Below are positions 23,101-33,542 of a DNA stretch of 64,000 nt, piece by piece. Both the position numbers and the translations under genes were made by a program. The first letter of the stretch is position 1. Every line of letters begins with the position of its first letter. The DNA comes from Theristus sp. LFF4_11 (Eukaryota > Nematoda > Chromadorea > Monhysterida > Xyalidae). Under the pieces are notes generated by a model, which worked only from the letters and a program-made list of their open reading frames with translations, had not been told where the DNA came from and did not search any database. The stretch is from contig JASANC010003024.1 in NCBI GenBank assembly GCA_030248135.1, positions 1 to 64,000 on the forward strand, given 5' to 3'.

Positions 23101-23583
23101 AATCTAGGTATTAGCAGACTTGAGCCGGTCATCCAGTACGTACGTTTGCATTGCTAGCCCGACAAATTTGCACAATTTAAAGTTTCATCAACCGACGCCA
23201 AATCGCGTGTTTATGCAGCAACTTTGCTCACGGGACGCTTAGCCGTCCATACTAACTGACCCATCCGAGTTTGGCGCGAGAACAAGTTTTGGAAGGAGGA
23301 GTTACGAATTCAAAAAGAATGCTGCAACCTGAAACTGTGCCAGTGTCGGCGCCATGGTGACGAGCGCAAAGAGCACGTCGGCACAGCAATTGTGCACGAT
23401 CAACAGCTGCACGGAGCCGATGGATTTCTTGGCAGAGTTCGACAGGCGAATGCCGAACACGATGATCAGGGCAAGGGTGATGTTGCCGACCAGTGCAGCC
23501 ACGATCACCAGCGACATGCCGGTTTTCAGCGCAAACAAGGTCGTCATTTTTAGGGTTATTCTTGAAACGCTCCACTTTAACAA
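20122..23583 (-). CDS. Vasopressin/oxytocin/CCAP-type neuropeptide GPCR, 696 aa
   Basis: Six exons in phase (23583-23329, 23025-22903, 22605-22209, 21967-21743, 21513-21142, 20840-20122; 2091 nt). It has seven hydrophobic segments: TM1 with LVGNI, TM2 with CCADVLFAL, TM3 MYASPFLLVSISIDRYW, TM4, TM5 after an extracellular loop 2 with NYTDC (disulfide partner of AACKV), TM6 HFLLWAPFCLTNL and TM7 LLGNLNSCVSPWIFILF. The MYAS...DRYxAICxPL and LNSCxxPWI signatures are those of the vasopressin/oxytocin, CCAP and neuropeptide S receptor group, which signals through Gq or Gs. Odd points: SPWIF replaces the usual NPxxY, LWAP replaces CWxP, the N-terminus before TM1 is only about 25 residues, and the C-tail is about 340 residues with a Q5 run. 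The tail is Ser/Thr-rich and may bind arrestin. A further upstream exon could lengthen the N-terminus. The exact ligand class cannot be decided here. Confidence 0.9.
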
Positions 23584-26007
23584 GCAGTAATTATGAGTTT
23601 GTTGTTCAATCGACGAATGCTAACCGCGTTCTTTGAAGCTGTTGCGGTTTTTTTTCAACTGGAGAGCAGAATGTCTCCATTCGCAAATGAAGAGATTCGA
23701 CCTAAACAAAAAAACAATGAAAATACATCCGGAAAGGGCATTGTGGGAGGACGTTGCGATGCCTCCCACTCGCGACACAGCAAAAACCAACTACGAAAAT
23801 GTGCCACAACGAACACACCAACGCAAACACCGTCGTCGTCTTCAATTTACGCAGCCACTCAAACTAGAACTACAATCTAGCTGTCATCACGGTCCATGTT
23901 TATCTCACGGAACTCAAGAAGTCAACTCAGGAAATTAAAAGTTTTTGTCTGAAAATTATTTGTTGGCCTAGAAAATGAAAGATGACAGAGGTCTGTGTGG
24001 TCAAACTCTTTTTGCAGACAAATCAACCTGATTTACCCGGTTCTTGAACAATTCTTCTGCACGCTTTCAACACCGCCAACTTTGTGCAGCCACAAATTGC
24101 ATTTCTCAGTGTTTGTCAGCGGCATGTCAAGAATGTTCCATATTTTGAATAAATGATGACATGTGAAGCGTCATGGAAAGCAGACAGAGCAACTTATTGC
24201 CTTCGCGTATATTCACGTGCCGTGTCATCCGTTTCTCCTAACAAGACGGGCGGTTTTTTTTTCAGCGCTGAAAATGCGTAATTGCAGCTTCGCAGCGGAT
24301 ACAAGCCCAGACTTGCAGACTGCAGCCATATCCATTGCGACAAGCCTAGGCGCGACACTTTGGCGCAATCCTTTGGGGGGCTGAATTCGCGCGCAATCGC
24401 TATGTTTGTGACGCCGATGCCGCGCGCACACAACGCTAATCAGCCACTGAAACACACACACTGTGGCTTGGTCGGCGGCGTGTTTGCAAAAATAAAATTT
24501 TGTAAAATGATGACAATTATAGATAGCAAATGCAATTATTCACTTTCAGAAAACGATTTCATGAATGAATTACAAATTGAAGTGGATTGATACAGAGCTG
24601 TATAAAGTGCGTTTTTGTATTGCTTAGTTGACACTGTCAAACGGCCGCTCGCACACGTCGACGCAGAAAATAATGCAGCGCTAATCAAGATGTCCCGATC
24701 AGAAATTGTGGCTGTTTACGAATGGTTTTGCTGGTTTTAATTTCGGAATAAACACTGAGCTCACACACTGAACCCACATCCTATTGCAAAGAGAATACAG
24801 GCCGCAACACTCAAACAAAGAGCTCGCAGAAAATCAACAGGTAATGATGAGCTACAGTACTAACGGTCGCTGTTGAGGTTTTTGTTAAGCTTTTAGTAGA
24901 GTGAACTCAACGTGAAAAAACAAATGTAGACCCACGCCAGTCGCAGAACATTTAGGGCTTAGTTGCATAATATTGTGGGTGCCATGCCTCCCACGATTCA
25001 GCACAACGGGTGCAGAACCAGAACTGCTGCACTGTGAAATTAAAAATGACGTTTTAAAAATGCAAAAAATGCTCCGTTTTTGTGCACATCTTGGCACACC
25101 ATTTCAGATCTTCTGCAGCGAATCCTTCGGCTTGTTTTCTTTGATGCTGAACTTGTACTGCTTACTTTTGTACGCGCTTGCGTGATTTGCTTTTCTTAAA
25201 ATATTGCAAGAATTTGTCTTTTGCCTTTGTGTGTGTTTGACTAAGAACAAACCCCTTCTGTATCACACGTGTTCGTTGTCTGTTAGTTCACATGTTGCTA
25301 TAATTACGACTGAGAAAATTTCGTTTGAAACTTCAGCAGGGATGATAAGAAAACAATGGACAAGGACAGTGGATCAATTTTTAATTAAGCTTGAGACAAA
25401 ATTGAGTTGTTTCAGTTGAATGCGCCGCGCTGAACTTTGCAATACAATTTATTCTAATCAAATGGGTGAGCCTATGCAGCTTTTTCTTTTAGTGCTCTTT
25501 CTCAATTTTACAAAAAGAATTTTTTTTATAATGGCTGAAGTTCCGTTTCCATAGTTATTTACCGTACAAATTTAAAAGATTGAATTTGAGGTTCTGAAAC
25601 GGTGATTCTGATTAGCTGCATGTTTTCGATGACTTGCTTGCATTAACGGGTTTTTTCAATTCAAAAGAAAACAGGCAAAAAGCACTTTATTTGTTTTTTT
25701 AACAGTGACAGCATGATTTTGTGAAATTTCAGAAACTCGCAAGCCCGTTTCTCAACTCACGTAATAATGTTTGGAATAGGCAATTGGATTACAGAAAATG
25801 TCAACATTCAAACTCCGTCAGCGAAAGACTTTTTTAATCGATCTGGCTGTTAAAAATTAACACAGACGATAATTGACGCTTATTTTTCTGATCGGACTCC
25901 AAAAACGGCCCATAAGATTTCAAATTATGCGAATAACTGTGACACTGCTGGAAGGGCGCGGTTGAAACGCATCCAATCAACCAGCTGCACACGTTCGCGT
26001 TTGTGTG
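23584..26007. other. Intergenic: GPCR 5' flank to PPM1H-like 3' flank
   Basis: No exon supported on either strand. AT-rich, with no clear repeat family. A TTTATT at 25687-25692 is a weak candidate for the phosphatase poly(A) signal. Confidence 0.45.
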
Positions 26008-29000
26008 TCACTGCAACAGCTGCACATCATCCAAGTCTTCGTCATGCGGCGGCATCAGTGCGTGCTTCAACGGGATCACGAGCACCGTGATATCGTCGGT
26101 TGATGCTGCGATTTCGTCTCGTTGTGTCTTGCCTGCTGCGATGGGTTTGTCGCTGTATTTCCATTTGTTTTGTTGCGCATGTTTTCCCAGTGCCCCAGCT
26201 CACCTCGTGTTCTGCTCGTCTGTTCACTGTCAGCCAACTGCCACCGGCCCATCTCGCTCAGCAGGCCCCGCGCTGCGATCACCAACTCTTGAGCCGCAAC
26301 TGTGTACCTGTGCATGAACTAGTAACTCGTCACTTTTACGCCTTCGTTACGCATTCACTATGACGCCTTCGCGGTTATGTTTTCACTATTACATTTTTTT
26401 ACATTTCCTTTTTACGCCGTTACTAATACTCCTTGTACTTTTACTATTATTCACTGTTACACCTTCACTTTTCCACTTTTCTTTTGCCGCGCCTTCACTT
26501 GTACGCCTTACCTCACTATTTATGCCTTTGCGGCCTTCAGTTCTGCAGCAACAAAATTCTACCAATGAAAATACAGTTTGTCAACCAACTTAGTCGTATC
26601 ATCCGGGTCGGTTCCAGCCAACGAATGTCGCACAATTTCTGCGACACGCTGATTGGTCAGCACGTCCCAGAGGCCGTCCGTGGCCAGCACGACCACGTCA
26701 CTGTCACTCATTTCATTCAGACTGCACAAATCAACTACGGTCACCTGCACAAAACCAAACCGTTTTTTTTGCAACGCCTGTCAGAATCAAACTCAAAACT
26801 GAACGTGTTATTGCTTATTGCTCGTTAAGAAACAACGTTCAGACTATTGCAAAGCAAATACCTCCGGAACAGCTGACAGGAACGGTTTTATGGCAATGCG
26901 GTCATCGACCGTGAACAAATGGTGGTCGCCGAATCCGCGTGTCACACCGATCGTGTTTAGTAAACGGCGCTGCAATAAATCAACGAGTTTGGTGCAAAAT
27001 TCAAAATTCAAAGCTACCTCCTACCTATAGCCACTTTTGATATTGCACACATGTGCCACACCCAAACAGACCAAATTCACCTTTCTCGGTCCATCGCTGA
27101 TCAACGGCGGTTTCAGATCAGAGTCGCGGACAGTTTTCGACGCCCTGATAAAACACGAAAACCGTCAATTTTCACTTCACATTAGTGAATCCAGTTTGGA
27201 AAACCAATATCGGCAACAAAAGACGCACCATCCATCCATGTACCAGTCACGGTAGAGCACCTTTTTCTTGAGATCACGTCTGCACAAGAATCTGCTGTAT
27301 TCGAGACGACTGAATGCGTTGCACAGCAGATCCGGATTTCGATAAGCCTGAAAACAAAACAATGATAAAATATCCGCTGCTCCATTGACCAAAACGCTCA
27401 CTCACTATGATTTTTTTATTTTGGTCCCGCAACTCAATGCGCCCATAGATAGGTAAACAGTTGCATGCAGGACGCGGGAATTCAAAATTGGTGAAGTGAT
27501 CCGAGTCCACTAAGTAGGGCCGAATCACTTAGGCGACTTTGAATTGCCACATACATGTAAAGGTTTCTTTTCACGTCTGCACACGCATTCAGTCGCAGAA
27601 CTTAAAAAATTGATATTACCAGCCATGTGACCAAACTCCAAAGGAACAGAAAAGTGACATTTTGTGCGCTCACCAGCTGCTGCAAACGTTTTCGTTCGGT
27701 TTGCGGCGTGTGATCGAGGCTGAGCGCCCGTTCGCTGTGTTTCGTGACGAGCACCGCACGACAGTCGCCGGCGTTGGCAACAAACCTGCGGTAATCGGTG
27801 ACCGTTGCGTGTCAAAACAAAGCAGACAGCATTTGTAAACAGCGACATACAGTTTGCCGAACAAGAACAGGCAGACACACGCCGTGCAGCCACCCGGTAT
27901 GCGCCACAGCAGCTTCTCTTCGCAGATTTGATCGTCCTGAAAAAACATTCTTGTTCTTTGGTTATCGTTTCTGAGAAGTTTTAGTGAGACCTGTACCATC
28001 TCAGCGAACGCCGTTTCGAGCGCGCCAACCACCAACTGGTCAGCAGCCAACGCCTTTCCATTCGGCGTGCATATTGTCTGCTTGTGCTCTGTTCTGGTGC
28101 GAGTGTCGCTGTCGCCGCACAGCATTTGCTCCTGACGGTCGAGATGTACGATCGTCTCCAGCACTTGGCTGAGACGCTCCTGCAAACGAACAGGGTGCCG
28201 GGTGACTTCGATTCTAATTCGAAACCAGTTTTACCGGTCTGCGTGCACCGAGCACCGACAAAACAGTGCTACTCAAGCGGCCACTAAAACGTCTATTAAA
28301 ATATTTCATACGTTTCTCATATTAAAATTCTCAGCGGTTTGGTGTAACGCGGGGGCTGGCGGCTGGTGTAGTGAATGCAGATGACTGAAACTCGAGCTCC
28401 ACACCACGTCACACCACCACACCAGTTGCAATTAGCGCCAACTTCCAACCTTGATGTGTTCGTGCAGGCAGTTTGCGGCAAACACCGCAGCACCAGTGCC
28501 GGCGTGTCCGTCGAAAACGCCGAAATACACAGCCTCCATTGGCGTAGAAGGTGCACTCGAACTATCGCTGTTTGCCGTATTGCTGTTCTGCATCAACTCC
28601 TCCAGCAAGTCGTCGTCGTTCGAGCTGTGCCGACGATTGCGCGCGGATCGTGGCACGCGATTTCTGGTGAACATCGGCGCATTCGTGGTGTCGTTGGCTG
28701 CGTTTTCCGTCTCCGCTTGACGACACTCAGAGTTGGACCGCCGTGGCGCCACTGTGCTGCTGCCGTCCACTGATTGGCTGACACGACCGTCAATCAACGG
28801 TGTGCCACTGCGTTGGCGGCATTCGTGGCGACTGGTCGACTTTTGACGTAGCTGAAACCAATGAAATTCTTTTCTGAATGAAATGACCGATGGCAGCAGA
28901 GATATCAGGCAGGCTACACGGTTAGCCGGCCTGGCCGAAACCAGAACAGCCGTAGTCCGCACGGCTGAAGCCTGCACGACCGAAACCTGAGCGACCGTAA

Positions 29001-29758
29001 CCTGCACGGCCACAGTTTGCACGGCTGTGCTTCCACGGCCGAAACTTGAACGATCGTAGTCTTCACGGTTTGAAGAGACAAAAAAAGCAGAGCAGGAAAA
29101 CTACGAAAGCCATCGATGACCAACATTTACCTTCAGCACTTTACAGCTGGCCTGGTCCTCGTTCTGTTCGGATTTTCCGGCGTTGATGCATTCGGCGTAG
29201 CCGACGTACAGCGGCATTTTAGACGGAAACTTCGGCACCAACACCGGCCGCGTGCTCTGGTCGGCCGACACACAGACCTCATCGTCAGAGAAATACAGAA
29301 ACTCGGGGCGCGTGTACGGAAAGCGTAGTGCGTCAACTACTGGATGCAAAAAAACGCAATAAAAAACTGCATTTTGCTTTTACAGGTTGGTTTTGGAATA
29401 TCGTGAGTGACACGAAATCATTTTTTTTGCTTTGTGAGCTCCGCCCGGAGCCGCTAGACTTTAGTTTCATATTATCAAATAACAAAAAGCTGTCAAAGTC
29501 TGACTGAATCCCACGCTCATTGGTTTCATTCTGCTAACAATTCAGCCAATCATAAAACAACTCCGAAATAAACCAACCAGGAAACCAGCCGGACAGTCCG
29601 ACATCGTACGAGACGTCCATGACCATGCGAACGTGCGATGGCGTGTCTGCTGGCTCGGCCTCTTCGAGCGCCCGCTCTGCATGCCCCCCGAACAACGCTG
29701 CTTGTGCGGCGGCCGCATTCTTGCTGCACATGCTCTGCAGTGCACTGGCGCGTTTCAT
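26008..29758 (-). CDS. PPM1H: PPM1H/PPM1J-like PP2C protein phosphatase, 611 aa
   Basis: Twelve exons in perfect phase: 29758-29578, 29339-29131, 28851-28450, 28179-27997, 27936-27851, 27785-27674, 27347-27229, 27144-27081, 26969-26862, 26744-26575, 26307-26204, 26105-26008 (1836 nt). Motifs follow the PPM1H/J/M order: RFPYTRPEF, NAGKSEQNEDQASC, FDGHAGTGAA (metal-binding Asp/Gly), GGCTA, VANAGDCRAVLV, LYRDWYMDGW, TIGVTRGFGDH, IKPFLSAVPE, VLATDGLWDVL and STDDITVLVIP (metal-binding Asp). It is a Mn/Mg-dependent Ser/Thr phosphatase. In vertebrates PPM1H dephosphorylates Rab GTPases phosphorylated by LRRK kinases at the Golgi; that role is inferred only from family. The insert between the NEDQ and DGHAG motifs is a long Ser/Arg/Asn-rich loop, longer than in vertebrates. 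The N-terminus is short and Ala-rich. Introns hold a SINE-like repeat, a minisatellite and a pyrimidine-rich repeat. Confidence 0.95.
26330..26535. repeat. Degenerate pyrimidine-rich tandem repeat in PPM1H-like intron
   Basis: Drifted tandem units such as TTCACTTTTACGCCTTCACTA and TTTTACGCCGTTACTA fill most of the intron between exons 10 and 11. The plus strand is nearly all C/T between GC-rich dinucleotides. Confidence 0.55.
27418..27535 (-). repeat. Dispersed repeat family A (SINE-like), copy 2
   Basis: Minus-strand copy of the 7628-7746 repeat, in an intron of the PPM1H-like gene. Shared blocks are GCCTAAGTGA, GGACTCGGATCA, TGAATTCCCGCGTC, TGCATG and GCGGGACCAAAATA. Confidence 0.75.
28925..29070. 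repeat. About 15-bp minisatellite in PPM1H-like intron 2
   Basis: About nine drifted units related to GCACGGCCGAAACCTG (variants CACGACCGAAACCTG, CACGGCCACAGTTTG, CACGGCCGAAACTTG) lie between exons 2 and 3. Confidence 0.7.
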
Positions 29759-30363
29759 GGCTGCCGATCGAGCGTTATACTATTATGTCATTGCCGAAAT
29801 GAAATGAAAACTGCGCAAAATAAGATAATACTTCGGATGGAAAGAAACGAGAGCGCCAGTCGGAAACGGCATTGAATTACAGTTTCCGAGTCAAAATGTC
29901 TTTCATGTTTGCCTGAGCGTGTCAGTTGGCTGTGGATGCATGGAGTGCCAGTTCCCTCTGCTAACGGCGTATAAGCCAGCGAACGCTGTAACGCTGCAAG
30001 GCTCGTGTTCCCGTGATGTGCCCCCATGTGTTTCTGTGTGGTTCTGTGCACGCTGCATACACACCCTTGCACGATCAATATTTTTCTGATGCCAGCAGAC
30101 TTCAGCCGGCAGAAAAAAAGATTTGCGGTTCATTGTAGGACTTACCGCTCTTTGTTTAGTTGCTTTTTGGCATGTTGAATGATTTTTTTACACAGCATTG
30201 ACAATAGGTTGTCAAAGGGGTGATAAATAATGCTGAGAAAAAAATACGCACCAGCAGACCAGCTGGCACATGTTCCCACCAAAACGTTGCACACATGAAA
30301 GTTGCAAAAACACTGTTAAAAGTTTTGAAAACATAATAAAAACAAATAATAACGACAACAGAA
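29759..30363. promoter_or_regulatory. Head-to-head intergenic region (PPM1H-like / secreted kelch)
   Basis: About 600 bp separate two divergent ATGs (29758 minus and 30364 plus), so both promoters and 5' UTRs must lie here unless untranslated exons sit elsewhere. No unambiguous TATA box or repeat was seen. Confidence 0.45.
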
Positions 30364-31673
30364 ATGGGAAATTACTTTAAAGTACTTTCCCTTCTGACAA
30401 TTGTGACATGTTTTTACGATGTGGCCCTCTCATTACCGTTGCCATCGAACGAAGTCCTATTAGTCAGTGGACTATGTCAGCTGGCGCCGCCCGGAATCGT
30501 CTTACCAGGGCAACTTTACAGTTCAATCCATGCCGACAAAGCCAAATTAATCAGCGAATTCCCAGAAAATTCGACAGTTGTGGTGTTACCGGCAGTGGTT
30601 CGCCACAATCAGCGACTTTTTCTCTTCGGGGGTGTGGAACCGGGCACACTAACCGCCAGCAAAGCAGTGCAAATCATGGATTCGAAGTTTCAATTGAAAC
30701 TTGGCAATGGTGCTGCGATGCACTCCGGACGTTATGAGCATGCGGCCGTGTTGCTGGCAGCGCAGAGATTGGTGCTGGTTTGTGGCGGCTGGAATGGATA
30801 CGACAAAGTGTATGACTCTTGCGAGGTACATCCAAATATAGTAATTACCAATCCGTTGATTGGAGCTATTTTGCAATTGGGCTCACTGACTTGTCCCACT
30901 AACCAGCTCGAGCAGCCAATCAACATGCCAGATTCAGTTGCCGTGCGCAAATTGCACAATTTACAGTCTGACTGCCCTTGACATTTTGACAGTTATAAGA
31001 TCATCATTTTTTGTTAAAAAATAACAGTAATAAAACAAAATAAAATGCAGCTGTACGACCTGCCACGCGACCGTTGGACGGCAGCGCCCTCGATGCCGCA
31101 AGCGCTGTACGGACATGCGGCCGTCGCAGACGGACACGGAACGCGGGTGCCTGCTGCATTTTCTTTCAGACTCAAAACGGATCAACAAGAACCCTAAATG
31201 ATGACTCTTGTCATGTTGCTTTCACATAGGTTTTCATAGTCGGCGGCACCAGCAACATTGTGTCGCCAACCAATCAGCGTTCAGTGTACGAATTCAACGT
31301 CGCTACCGCAAAGTGGCACGAACTGGCCGAAATGAACGAAGCTCGTTGGGCTGCGGCGGCCATTCTGATAGAAGACGAAGTGCTGGTTTGCGGCGGGACG
31401 CAGCGGCTGGTCACGGCATTGGCCAGCTGTGAGTGCTACGACACAAAAGCGCCCGTGCCCGGCTGGCGGGTGGTCAGTCCAATGCAACAGGCGCGCTGGG
31501 GCCACTCGATGGTGACCGTGCATGGCATGACCCTGATCATTGGTGGCTCAACTGACCAAAGATTGATGGATTCTGTCGAGTTGTATGATTTACGGTGGAA
31601 TCAGTCACAGCTGCTGAACACAACGCTGTTGACTGCGTGCGCGTATTGGAACACTGGTGTTGTCACTGTTTAG
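30364..31673 (+). CDS. Secreted kelch-repeat protein, 333 aa
   Basis: Three exons (30364-30825, 31051-31146, 31230-31673) in phase 0 throughout (1002 nt), ending TAG. The N-terminus is a signal peptide (VLSLLTIVTCFYDVALSLPLP). At least four kelch blades follow, each with hydrophobic strand, Gly-Gly and downstream Tyr/Trp: RLFLFGGVEPG, LVLVCGGWNGYDKVYDSC...LYDLPRDRWT, VFIVGGTSN...YEFNVATAKWHEL, VLVCGGTQ...CECYD and LIIGGSTDQ...VELYDL. The protein ends soon after the last blade, so it is a bare beta-propeller of five or six blades without BTB, BACK or a membrane anchor. Secreted kelch proteins are uncommon, since most kelch proteins are intracellular Cullin-3 adaptors. Ligand and role are unknown. 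Several buried Cys in blade positions could form disulfides. Confidence 0.87.
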
Positions 31674-31761
31674 AACAGTGAAAGACAGTTCTTTGTTTCA
31701 AAACAGGGCTTGAAATTCACGGTTGCCAACATCATTGACCTCACTCTAACAAATATAGTGG

Positions 31762-31827
31762 CATGCTTATTGGTGATCCATGCTTATTGGTGATCCATGC
31801 TTATTGGTGATCCATGCTTATTGGTAC
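31762..31827. repeat. 17-bp tandem repeat, about 3.9 copies
   Basis: CATGCTTATTGGTGATC repeated head to tail three times without mismatch, plus a partial fourth unit, 90 bp past the kelch stop. The near-perfect units indicate recent expansion. There are no spacers, so it is not a CRISPR array. Confidence 0.9.
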
Positions 31828-33542
31828 TCAGGTGTGTAAATCTAATTGTGTCACTCAAACAAAAAGTGGCTAAAGCTGAATCAGATTCTTGGTCAGTTTG
31901 TCTTTTTAATGACCACGTTCTGTTTTCAATCGACTCAACAAGTCACCACGGAGTACCGTTTGCTGTTATTGTTGTTCATCCTTGTTCCGGAGTTTGTAAA
32001 AAAACACGGTCTAATGATACGTCCAATGTAAAACAACCCGATTACAAAAACGCGTCTGTTGTCAACCGTGACCTTCTTCATGACAGGTACACGTTTTACG
32101 CATCATTTTGCTCCCAAAATAGTTCACAAGCAAAACATTTTACACTATTGATTTTGTGCAAACTGTCTCTCAAAACGCGATTATCACAACTGCATAAAAA
32201 ATTAGTTTTCGCCAACGATTTTTAAAACACCGATCACAACGCAACACTGACAGATTGCACACACGCGCATACTTGAACAATCACCGTTAAATTGGATATC
32301 GTTCAAAGTCGCATATGCTTTTATGAACATCATTTAACAATAGACATTAGTCCCCCTAAAAAAGCTACATCCCATGTTTACTGTTGATTCTTTTACATGT
32401 CACTGTTAACGTTTTCTTGCATTTACAAGCTCTCGACCAACGAAGGCTTCAGCGCTGATCTGTTAGTTTACCACGCATTTTTTAACCAAAGTTATCAAAT
32501 CTTCTCTAACGGAACACCTCTGATAACTGAGCTATAACGCATGTTGGTGAACTATCGAAGACAACAATAAAACTGATTTATTGGCACAACAACAAGTAAA
32601 GGTGACATACATGCAAAAACACTGCACCATCAACGACCATAATTTCCCTTTCTTAATTTCTTCATTATTTGTCTCGCGTTGTGATGCTGTTTTTTGTCGT
32701 TACTTTTCACGGACACATGTCACATGTCGCTGCGCTGTGAGACACATTTCACTTGATCATGTCAGAGGAACACATAGCCGTGTTTGCGCGAGTTTTTATG
32801 GTGATATAGAACTATTGAAATTAGAAAAACAGACAAGCACAGGGTCACGGGGTGCATGTAAATTGGTAGCGGTAACTGCTGCGCAGCGGTAAAAATCCTC
32901 GTTTTTGTTGACTTGTCACAAAAGTTGCATGATCATTGATGATTGAACGGTTTAGTCGAAAACAGGTGGCTGCGGTTCAAAATTCAAAATTGGGCATCGC
33001 TCTGTGGATGCGATGGTTGTTCCAAACTGACAAATTTTGCCGTGGAAAAAAGCATGATTCAGGAACTGTATGTCCTGTTCTTTCTGTGTGTTAACAGGAA
33101 ACTTTACGTATGCGTTACAAATTTTCAAAAATTTTCATTGGTTAATATTCGCATCCGGTGTCCGTTGGAGTGAATGCCCAACGGCGACAGAACCTCTTAG
33201 GTTATAAAGATGTCCTGATTTTCGAAAGACAATTTTCGAACGTTTTTGCAGTAGATATAATGCATCATGAAATGATTTACAGTTTTGATTTTGAAACCAC
33301 AAACCATTCATTCTGTCGTGGGACTTTTATTTTGCGTGAAATTGTTTTTTTCTTGTTCGTTATTATCGTTGTTGTAGGTCAATGACAATAAATTTGCCAG
33401 AACAAAGGTCAAATACAATCTTATAATTTAGTCTTGTAGTTTTTAAACTATCGGAATACCTAATTTTACGTTTATCTTTGTTTCAGAAAATAAATCTCAG
33501 CATTTCACATTTCGATTAAGTCTAAAAAAACTGTTTTTCACG
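31828..33542. other. Intergenic
   Basis: No exon supported. AATAAA at 32566-32571 is a distant candidate poly(A) signal for the kelch gene. The rest is AT-rich unique-looking DNA leading to the CAP-ShKT promoter. Confidence 0.4.

Noticed and set aside
31762..31827. CRISPR-like array
   Set aside because: Units are directly adjacent without spacers and the genome is eukaryotic.
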